A stretch of DNA of 64,000 nt from positions 5,658,373 to 5,722,372 of the forward strand of contig JAJHZJ010000061.1 of NCBI GenBank assembly GCA_023548195.1. Direction: 5' to 3'. Position 1 is the first letter of the stretch; each line of letters starts with the position of its first letter. The DNA is from Bettongia penicillata ogilbyi. Lineage: Eukaryota; Chordata; Mammalia; Diprotodontia; Potoroidae. Below, piece by piece: positions 36,801 to 48,800 of the stretch. A model generated the notes under the pieces. The model did no database searches. It was not told where the DNA came from and saw only the letters and a program-made list of their open reading frames with translations. Position numbers and translations under genes: made by a program.

Positions 36801-39800
36801 ATGAATCTTGAAAGGGGAAGAGTTAATTTTTTTTTAAAGGCAAAAGGAAGTGCAAAGAAAAATGGCAGGAAAAGAGAAAAGGATAGGTCCTAAGTGTTGT
36901 GACCATTCCCTTCATAAAGAGCTTACACAGTTACCAGTGTCTCCATGTGTAGTGGAAATGAAGCATTTGGCATGCATTTACAATTTATTTTCAAGCTCGC
37001 TGAAATGTTAAAGTGGTGCCAGTGGGCTAACTGGGCTCCTGATGACCCAGTTAAAGATGGAAAAAAATTCTATTTTGCCAAGGATAATAGGGCTGATTAA
37101 TATGTGTGGGCTTAAATAAAGCACTGGATACACTATAATGAAATTTTAGTTATTTGAAATCTGTTTGCAATTTAATATTATTGCATTCACAACTTACACA
37201 TTTTTTTTGGGTTTTGATGGTGGTGGCGTTTTTGGTGGTCTTCCTCGTCTTTTCTGTGGTGTGGACTGTGTGGATTCAACTGCACTACTTTCAGAAGATT
37301 CTGTTCTGCTTTGGGGAAGACCCAAATTTTGATAGCATCAAATTATGATTTATGATTTCATAACTAAAACATAAGCAGTCAACAATTACAGGCACCCACC
37401 TCTGTTGTGCTCTTCTGGGCGTTCTATGTTGTCTGCCCTTTTGTTTCTGCTCCACGTTCTCACTCTGCCTCTCTTCTTCTTCCTCCTCCTCTGCTGCTGG
37501 GGGGCCAGGTTTTTTTCTGCCTCCTCTCTTAGATGTTTTAATTGCTGGCTCCTCTTTTGGGGTGCTGCCAATTGCTTTAGGGGGTCGCCCTCTTCTGCCC
37601 TTTTTGGGAGGGCTGTTCTGCTCATCTTCATTTTCTAAGAGATCTTCTTTGAGCCTCTTCTCTTCCGGCCACTGCTGTTCATCAGAATCAGACATAGCTG
37701 TGCCTCTTTTCCTTCCTCGCTGACTCCCCTTTGGTTTCTGTTCCTGAACCAATTTGGTTAAGTCATCCATGCCTAACTTCTCTTCTGGATCTGTAACAGG
37801 TGTCTTCTTTCGGCTCCTTGGCTTCTCAAGTTCAGACTGAAAATCAAAAATCAGGTGACTGCTTTAATGAAAAGAATTATATACAAATGAAAAATGTAGC
37901 AAGTAAAAACTATAGTTATCAGTGTTTGTGAAGAAAAGGTAACTAAGAATAATAGGTTTAAAATACAACAGAAGCATGACTAATCCTTTTTTATGGAATC
38001 AAAAAATTCCCATGAAGTGTTCTTGATTTTAAGGTATGTATACCTAAATGGAAACACCCCAGAATAACACTAATTTATTATTACAATATAAAACCAAGCA
38101 GAAGCGGTGTTATTATACAAACAAGGAATTTCTGGATCAAGCACCTCAATCACTCTCATACGCAGAAGGGTTCTTTTTGAGAGGTGGGGTGGGGATAGAA
38201 TGAGGGAACAGGAACATGGACCAGGAACACATGGGCAATTCTAGTTAGTAACAACCTTCCACTGGTGTGGATGAACAACACTTCTGTAATTTATAGTCTT
38301 AGTGAGCTGCCAGAGGCACTAAGATGTTAAGTCACAGTTACACAACTATACATCAGAGGCAAGATTTGAGATTGGATCTTTTGGACTCTAACACCAGTCC
38401 TCTAGCCACTATTTAATGGCCTCTGTTTAATCAGTTCTGATTAATTAATCCAGAAACCTTCAATGAATCTGTTATTCTAGTCAATAATAATGGTAATTTT
38501 ACACAGAGGTCAAGATATAAGTAAATTCTACATAAGCATTATTATCATTATTAATCTGTAAATATTTCAAAAAATTCCTTTCGTTTCATAAATGAAGAAT
38601 GCAAAGGTATAGAAGTAGTAAATGAATTAAAAGCTCATTAAAATATTTTTAGATGAAAAAAGTGCTTCTGTTTCACCCAAATAATACTCCTTTCAACTAC
38701 AAATAATGAAAACTAATGAAATTTCACAGTAAATTGCAATGTTACTTTATTTGGAGTTTATATCATTGACCAGCAGATGGAGACTGAAAATATTTTCTTA
38801 AGATGTCAAGACGCTAAGAAATTTACTGTTTTAAGGAGTCTTACTCAATTAGAGATTGACACAATAACACTTAAGGTCCCCTGAGAAAGCACATAAAAAA
38901 ATCAGTAACTACTATACATTCACATTACCTCCACGATTACTACTAGCACAGCAATGGAACAGTAGCTGGCATCACATATACTACAGAAGGAAAATGACAA
39001 AGCTCTTAGGAGTCTATGATTTGACCAAATATTCTTTCTATACTTATTGCAATGAAAAAACACAGGTGAACTGCCTTCCTGAGAAATGAGGTTAATCTGA
39101 ATCTCGAATACTTCTTAAATCTGGTTAAAAATTATTGAATAAGTGTTCCAAGTAGCTTACGGTTTGCAAATAAAAGTCAACTTTTCTTAATGCTTCTAGC
39201 ATTCTTAAAATAACACAACAACTATTAAGCTCTCTCTTTTGGCACGTTAAATGAGATAGAATGACAAAGAGGTCCTCTGGTTATGTAAGTGTTACACCAA
39301 ATTCATTCTACAAGGGCTCAGGTCATAGAGTGACTCCAATGGATCTACAAATGACTTGCACTAGAAATATACAGAGTTGAAAAGTTTTCATGAAAAAGAG
39401 TTGTTCTCAATTGCTCTAAAAGGCAAAATTAATTACAAAAGGTAAAAGCAAAGGAAGGCAAACTCTCACTCCTTATAAAGAAGAAAAACTTCATAATAAT
39501 TAAGCAATCAAACAGTGGGATGACTTGACTGTAACATGAAGCAGGGAGCTCATCACATTAGAATTATTTAAACATAGATTAGACAATAATGAACTATGGA
39601 TATTACAGAAGGGATTTCTGTTAGGTGGGAGATATGACCAGGTAACTTCTTAAGGTGTCTTCCAATTTACAGATTCTATGATAGAATCACTTCTTTCACC
39701 TTTTTTTTTTAAATCATCTGGGAATAAAACTGCTTTTAAGTCGATAAAAAAGTATAAAAATTGTTTCAATAGAAAAATAAATCAGTAATAGGAGGCTATA

Positions 39801-42800
39801 GTAAAAAGTTTAAAAGGGGAGATAACAAGAGAGGCAATATGCACAATACAGTTAACTAGAAAACCCTGATGTCAACGGAAAACAATTTCAATTTTAATTA
39901 AATTGGAATTCAATAAAAGATTTAGAAAAAAGTACACAAAAACAATTTTTTTAACATGGAACCTGTTTGTCATCAAACAGGGCCACGAACAATAACAATC
40001 ACTTATAGTAGTTAAAAAAAAAAATCTCAACCTAATGGAGAATTCAGAATCATTCTCAAAGTCCTTACCTAATTTTTTGCTTGATTACAACACTACACAG
40101 GATTTTCATAAAGTTTTTATTCACTTTAAAACTTAAACGAGTTGGGTTATAGATGATGGAAATAACCTATAAACAACACTGTGAACTAGATATTTTGACG
40201 TTTGAAATAACTAACTACACTGCAAAATTGTAGTTTATCTCAATTCAAATTCCTGTGACAAATGAAAAATGGTCATTGTAAATTAAATCGTATTAAGTAT
40301 TAATTTTCCCCACCATTACTATAAGGATATGATGAATAAAAATCTAATTGCTAACTGAATGAAGATTTTCAAACAGTCAATATCATTACTGAAAACTGTG
40401 ATCTGAGAGACTGGGAAGGAGCAAAGGAAAATAGCAATTATGTGACAACCACTTCAAAGAAATTCACAAAAATAACAATTAAATCAATTATGTCTTCTTT
40501 TTATGTGGATGGTGTTCCATCCACTCTGCTACAACAACGTGACTTTCTTTCTTCTTTCTCTTTTTAAAAACAGAAAGGCAGATGTGAATCACCTCTGTTC
40601 ATATAACAGTTGCTACTGGAATTCCTGTGTTAAGGTCATGATAAATGTGTTCTAAAATCCTTAATAGATTTACCTTTAGCCATTTTCAAATTGTTTCTAT
40701 CATACATACATACCAAAACTACTGAAATTTAAAAATTTAAGATGTAAAGTACGACTTTTTAAGCAACTTGTACAGTTTTTCTACTATATTAGAAACATAA
40801 AATGCCATGTTTATAAAATCTCCAAAATGTTAAAATATTAATCTCCAAAATGTTAAATCTGTCAAGATCTTAATCTTTTACCATTAGATGACTTTTTGGA
40901 TCAAATCATCTAAGAAGATATTTATTATATGGCTAAGTTTTAAAAATGCAGAATACTAGCAATAATGTTATAAAGTAGTTTGTTACTAAGCTAAAAGATG
41001 TAGAATGTATTAATTGGAATGACAAAAAAAAGTGAATACATTTAATAATTGTAGGATTCCTATGTCACTATATTAAAGACAATCAATTGTCAAACTTGAG
41101 AAGTAAAATTTTTGAAAGCCATCTAAGAAATTTATAGAGGCTATTTTTATGGTAGCCCCAAACTGGAAACTAAAGGGGGTATCCTCCTATTTGGGAAATG
41201 GCTAAACAAACTGTAGTATATTAAAATAATGAAATAATACTGTGCAGTAAGAAATTATGAAATGGATTATTCTCAGAGGAAACTGGAAAACATTTATGAA
41301 ATGACAGAGTATATAGTGAGTAGAAATAAAACAAAAATGCATACAAAGACAAACAACATTGTAGAAAAAGTGACTTTGAAAGACTTTACAACTCTGACTC
41401 TCAGAACTCTGAAAGACTGAGAATTCTGCAATGGTAAAACATGAGCGCAAAAGCTCATGAGCTCACCTCATGACACTGAGGCAATAAACTCAAAATCCAG
41501 AAGGACACAAGTATTCTGACATAGCTAATTTGGGAATTTGGTTTACTGACCTATGTACTGAAGGATTTGTTTTGGCTTTGTTTTATTAATGTTTGCTCAT
41601 CGAGGGAGAGGAACGTAGTAATGTTTATGTTAATGTTTAAAAGTTGTTACTTGAAATAGGAAAACAAACTAAAAAAAATCTTCAGAGTGGAAAAAAAAAG
41701 AAAAATTACTTTATTCTAGCTTTATGAAGTTGAAAATGACTACCATAGTCCTTGTTTTATAACGTAATTATTATCAGACACAACCCCAAATCTCACTCTT
41801 ACAAGATCAGAGTCGTCTCTCTTGTCACTCTTTTTTCCTGGCAGAGGTGAAGACATTGAGAAATCTTCATTTTCACTATGATCCATTTCAGAACTGTCAA
41901 GCCTTTAAAAACAAATATTTATCATTATTTACAATTATTACACATATACCATTACATATGTCAGTCTGTCTGTGTCTCTCTCTCAAAAACCTGCCTAGCA
42001 TAGCTTTGTAGGATGGGACTGTAAATCTTTTGTAGGATTCTCATTCTTTTAGAACCTGCATAATTTAATTCTTCCACTCATTCAATACCAGCTACAGTCC
42101 TTTTTCAGAGCTAAAATTCTAACGTTATCAATAATTTTAAAGAAATTAAGAGATTGTCTACATAAATGTGGAGGAAGGAAAGAAATGTGGAGAAAGGAAA
42201 ATGTGAAGAAGGAAAAGAAAATGGGTTTTTTTTCATGTCTCACCAAACAGAAGCATGAAGCTCAACTGTATTTACTGAGCATCTATCATCTAGTACATGC
42301 AAGATGTTATGCTAATATAAAAGAAAAATAAGACAATCCTTCCCCCAAAGAACTTATTTTTCATTGAAGAGACAATAAAGATTTGGAGGTGATGGCCCTC
42401 ACAGGTCTTTTCCAGATTTAGACCTATGATCCTATGACCACAAAAGTTTTATATGATGAAATACCCATTAAGTGGCATGAACCTAAGTTCAAGGAGAGGG
42501 ACAAACATGTTGGGGAAACATGTCTGTTGGGGAAATAATAAGATCAACTTGGGTATAATCAAAACCACGCTTTAGGAATGCTGATTTGTCGGTGGTATAG
42601 AATATGGATTAAAAAATTAAGGTAATCAGTTAGAGACCTGTTTCAGTAGTTCAGGTCTGAATACAAGGGTCTGAAACTAAGTGGTAGAAGAAGGAAGGTA
42701 CAGAAGGAAGAGGTTATTATAAAGAGAGCTTTTTGGCTGGCTTTGAAAGAAACAAAAGGAGGAATCAAAGATGTTTCTCAGAGATTATTACTGTCTGTGA

Positions 42801-45800
42801 GTGACTAGGAAAATGCAGTCCTTGACATAAATGGGAAGTCAAGAAAGAAAGTCACTTTGGAAGCAAAGGTGTCTTAGACTCAATTGAAGACAGCTAAGAG
42901 AATGTGTCCAGCTGACAGCTGAATATGTGATAACATAGGGAATTTCAACGTCAATACATTAATCATTGAAGCTCTTGGGAAGACAATTTGGACAGCATCA
43001 TGAATATCATCAGAGAAAGGCAATTGTGGCCTAGAAGAATGAGTGTCACTCTTGGAGTCAAGAAGACATAGGTTCTGGTTCTGCCTCCAAAAATACTCTG
43101 AACACAGGAGAATCCCCCAAAGCATATGAGGCTATAAATTTCAAATTTATAGATGAGGCTACTCATCTTTATCTGAAGACAGAGTTCTTACAACAGGAGT
43201 CCCCACACAGATGAAATCACAGCTCTGATCTATCACTTCCAATTTCAAATTTTTTGGATTAGCCAGAAATATAACCCCTATGCCTATATGAAGGTTACCG
43301 AAAAAAAATATTAACATCATTCTTCCCTTCTTTTACTGCCAGGAATATCGTAATATCATATCCCATATCATCAGTTGTGCAATTCACCAAACTGGCAGTA
43401 ACTAATGCCTTTGTGATGTTCCACCATAGTCAAAGTAATATAAATCCAGCAAATATAGGTCTTTGAACATCAAAATTACTGAAGAATTTTCAAAATTTAA
43501 TTAGTTGTATACGAAACCTTTACAGAAACAAAGCAAAAAAAGGATGGCTTAAAATGAGAAAATGGAAAAGGACTGGAATTGTGATTTCCTTGATATAGGG
43601 ACCTTCCAGAACAAGAATCTCCCTCTAGTGATTTAGGTTCACACACATCTTATCTTCTTACTCTTAGAGAACTGACTAGAACAGAGGTGCCAGACTTCCA
43701 CAAGGTCCCAACTGGATTGATATGTAATTGGGAATAAAATAAATAAAATCACAGTACAACACAGATTATGTTAATTTGTGGTTTTCTAAGTAACATGAGG
43801 TCTACAGGGATCTGTTTTTATTAGAACTTGATAACACTGGCCTAACTGAGAGGTTAGGTCATTTGCCCAAAGTCACACAGAAAATATGGGTCAGAGGAGG
43901 GAGCTGAGTCCATGTCTTTCTGAAAGGAAACAAGCATTTTACATAGCACCTACTCTGTGCCAAGAACTGTGTTAAGCACTTTACACCTATCTCATACAAT
44001 CCTCATAATGACCAAGGGAAACTACTATCACTATCACTATTACTCCTATTTTAGAGATGAGGAAAATGAGGTAGAGAGGAGTCAGGTAACTGGGTCAGAG
44101 ACACACAGCTCCTGAGTGTCTGAGATCATATTGAACTTAGGTCCGACTTCCTATGCCACTGGCTGTTTTCCTGGATCCTAGGCCAGCTCTGTATCCACTA
44201 TATGACATTTTCTCTTAAAATTAGATAACTGTCCTGTCATTACAGGAAAGTTCTTTCAATACTTGCTATTAGAAGGGAATCTATAGGTGGGGGAAAAATA
44301 AGCATTTCATGTGACCTCCATAAATCTTAAGCTGGAGAAGACGGCCGGCCTATTTTAGAACGGAGAAGAGTGACGCCGACTCACACACAATATTTCAGGT
44401 CAGAGTTTTTAAAGCTAACTAACTTGGTAACATCCATAATCACTGTCAAATGTGAACTATCACATACACACCTTCCCTTAATTCTTCCCGGAGAACTGGG
44501 ATTCGAGCTGCTACTTGCATTGCTCACAGTCTCCATCCTTGAAGATTTAGACTGGGATTGCTTGCCTGCTGATGAAAGAGGCTTATTAACAGCTCCAAGA
44601 ACATTGGCTGTTTTAGGCTGAAATAAAAAATACAAGCTTCATCATTCAATTCAAAACAATAAATCACATGTTAAATAATTAGGAAACAACAGGTATTACT
44701 GTCAAAATATCTGAATGTAAATCAACAGGAATGAATTGTCCTGCAAGCATTAAGTCTTATAAACTAAATTTGAGCTGGGTATAGTAGAACATGTCTGTGA
44801 TTCCTGCTACCAGGGTGGTGAGGATGGGCTTGAGAGTTCTGAGAAGTAGTTAGGTTAGCTGATCGGGTACTAAATTTAATATCATTACAGGGAGAGCCTA
44901 GGGTGGGGGAATCACCAGGTTGCCTAAGGAGGCAACAGAAACAGAGTATATCAAAACACCTGTGTGTATCAAAGGGATCAGGACCATGAAAGGCCACTAA
45001 ACTTCCAGTATGGGTGTGATAGAGACTCAGTCTTAAAAAATTCAATTAAATAAAGATAAACTTTACTCAAACATACATTTAAAGCCACATGGAATGCAAA
45101 TTGAGTAGCTTCTCAGTTACATGGAAAAAGGTTAAAAACGAAATCAAAAAGCTAATCAATACTGCAATCAACAACCCTAGCTATACAGCCAAACTTGTTC
45201 TATAGAAAAATGCGATTACATTTTGTTTTAGAATTTACACGTTGATATTCAAGGAAGATGTCTAAAAGTTAAAGTGCCATAATTTATTCCAAATTCTATA
45301 GGCTTGCTGAGGAAACACTAGCAATTTATCATGCTTTAGTTTGCAGTTTTGGAAAAGGGGTAATATAAATTACTTATTAGACAATAAAGATGTTTCTAAA
45401 AAGTAATTTTTCTAGACTATGTGAATTCTTGAAAGAAATAAAAGTGTAAGATAGAATTGTGCCAGTGATCACATTAATGAAAAGAAACTACTTTACAATA
45501 AACAGAACCTTTAATTTTTATCAAAATGTACCTTTCCTGGAGTGAAGAAGGATTTCATTTCTGGAGGCAAATAATTTTTGGTGTTACTAAAGTTCTAAAA
45601 GTAAAGGAAAAACGTAATCAACAAACATGGTCAAATATATCTGTGATAATCAAGAAGATTAAATATATGGTAGAAAATAAATTTTATGCTACTAAATAAA
45701 AATCATCTGAAATCTTAATTTTATTTTCAATTATGTGAAGTATCTGTATGTATATATAAACTAAATCCTCTCAACTGTGCCATTATTTGTTAAATTATCT

Positions 45801-48800
45801 TCAATTCACAAATTATAAATGAATAAAGAATAAACAGAAGACTCAGTCCTGTATTTGGAGTAGTCATACTCTTATGTTTTTAGGGCGGATAAGTAAGCTC
45901 AATTGCCTGTTCCAAATTCCAACAAACTTTTTCCAGTTTCAACTTTATTCTTTGTAGCTAATCTTCAGCTAAATTTGATTCCAACAAGTGCCAAGTCTTT
46001 GCTAGGCACTGTGTGGCAGGTGTTGGGATTACAAAGAGAAAATTGAAACAGCCCCTTCCCTCAAGCAGCTTACATTCAACTGGAAGAAACAACATGTACA
46101 CATACATTATGAAATATAAACAAGTAAAAAAAAAAGTAAATAGGGACAGGAAGCTCTAACAAAGAGGAAAGTCAGGAAGGGCCTACTGAAAGTGGTAGCA
46201 CTTAAAGACAGCTACAAATCCTAAGAGATTAAAGTGAGAAAAGAGAACATTCCAGGCATGACAACACCAAGAGCCAAAGCATGAAGGAGATAGAATGTTA
46301 CATGTGTAGAATGGCAAGTAGGCCAATATAGTTTGAAAATATAATGGCAGGAAAGAAAAGCTGAAGTGAGATTGTGACATAATTTGAAATATCAAATAAG
46401 TTTGCATTTAATCCTAAGTAACAGCGAGTCACTGTAGCTTCTTGAGTAGGAAAATGACATGGTTAGAATCAGTATAAAGAATAGCAAATAACATAGCAGA
46501 TGTCTTGAGGGTGAATTGAAGAAGTCAGTAATATATTGCAAAGATTTAGGCAAAAGGTGTCAACTAAGATTGAATGGGTAAGTGGAGAAAGGGGGACCGA
46601 AGAGAGAAATATTACAAAAGTAGAAATTGACCCAAATGACTGGCCATTGGGCCAGGAAGGAAAGTAAAGAATCAAGGATGACTCCAAATTTGAAAACTCA
46701 AGTGGACTAGAAGAATGGTGGTATAGATATAGGGAGTGAAGATGGATGGATTTAAGGATCAATGAGATTGGTTTTGGACATGCTGAACTTCAAATGACTA
46801 CTGGACCTCCAGGTGCATATTTCTAGCAAGGAGTCAGTGATATGAACTGGAGTTCAGGATATAAAAGGTTGGTTACATGTATTTGGGAGACCTCCACAAA
46901 AAAGATAATTAAATCCTTAGAAATCATGAGGTTTCTAATATAAAGATTAAAAGAAGGGGTTCCAAGAAAGAATCTTGGGGTACACTCATACCCAGAGGAA
47001 AGGGCATGGGCACTGTAAAGGACAGTGAAGATTAGTCAGAGGTGAAGAAGAACCAGGAAAGCACACTGTCCCCAAAAATCAAGGAAGAGAGATTATCCAG
47101 GAAGGTGGGTAGTTGACATTGTGAAATGCTGTAAAGAACTGAAAGCAAGGACCAAGAAAAGTCTATTATTTAGCTATTAAGAGACAGTTGCTGATCTTGA
47201 AGGGAGTAGTTTTTGTGGAGTGGTACAATCAAAAGTGAGTTTTAAGGGATTGAAAAGTTAGTGGATAGTGAAGAAATAGAGTAATAAACAGTTTTGCTCT
47301 GAAAGGGACTCAGCTCTTGACCCATGCCTACATACTAGGTGGTCAGGGGTGGGGAACCTGTGGCCCTCTAAATCCTTGAGTGTGGCTTTTTTGACTGAGT
47401 GTATTTTACAAAACAAATCCTTTTATTAAGGGATTTATTCTGTGAAATTTGGATTCAGTCAAAGAGCCATACTTTAGGATTTAAGAGAGCTGCATGTGAC
47501 CTTGGGGCTGCAGGTTCCTCACCCCTTTACTAGGCCTTTACCTTTAGATGTTTTAATGGTGAGCCTTCATATAGTAACCCTTGAGTTGCATACTTTGACC
47601 ACATTTCTTCCTCCTTTCTGGGTCTCGATTTTGCCTCTGATTGTAACCCCAACCTGGCTCAAGTATCAAAATACAATTCCAGTTTGATTAATGAAGACTC
47701 CTAACCTTCAACCTTAGTACTTATAGGATGATTCTATGGGCCTAGTCCTGTCCCCCTTGACCTGCCCTATCCAATAGCTGCCTATGACTCCATACTGATA
47801 CAACAAGTTTCTTCAATTTACTCAAAATACTTACTTTGTCAGGTTGAGTGAAAAAACGGGCTGGAAGTACTGGGTCTTTTGGAGACTCCAAACTATATGT
47901 GGTGCTCTTTGACATGATGATATTCATAGCTACATCACACACTGTGTATAGTTTCTATAATATTATTAAAATAAAGAAATGTGGAATTTTAAATAACCAT
48001 GAACTAGTAAAGGAAAAAATAGCAGGACAGGAATGAGTCACAATTTTTAAAAATGGGAGAATGACCTATGTACCAAAATTATACTTACATTACTTATAAG
48101 ACTGTTATGAGAAAAGTACTTTGCAAACTATACATTATATAAATACAAGCTCATGTTATTATTTTAACAAAGAACATTTAAATTATTAAAGCTTAACTTA
48201 TGCTAATCATAAATATTAACACTAATGTAGAAACGTGCAAATTATAAAAAGAATCACAGAATCATTGATATTTAAAGATCATGTAATCCATACACTTTAT
48301 ATCATACATGAGGAAACTGAGGCCAAATTTAGGTCATTTATAAAAGGACACATACCTTGTTAAAGGTAGAGAGAGGCAGGGTTAAAACCTAAGTCTTCTG
48401 ACTCATAGTTCAGAGTTAACTCTAGCTTATATCCCACTTGCACACTAATCTCTGCTTCAACAATGAGTAGAGTAATCAAAGCAACACTACCATTATTTCT
48501 GAAAGATATGCCCAACTGACTGTCCTTTGATTTCAGTTACCAGCCCTGGCATTTCTCACACAAAAACATCCCTCCACCCCCTCATCCCTCCTCTAGATGG
48601 GTTGTCTCCTCCAAATGGACTGTAAGCTTCTTGAGGGCAAAGATTGCCTTTTTTTGTATTTGTATCCTTAACACTTAGCACAGTGCCTGACATACATCAA
48701 ACATTCGATACATGCTTTTTCTTGTTTGTCTGTCTCTCTTTCATTCATCATGGTACTTTATAAAAAAAGGGTAAATGTTGGTTTATCTAAAAAGTAAAAC

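Noticed and set aside
37291..37770. 159-codon minus-strand frame as a stand-alone gene
   Set aside because: It is the PDS5B large exon read through its short downstream intron; the Met at 37770 is internal to PDS5B.
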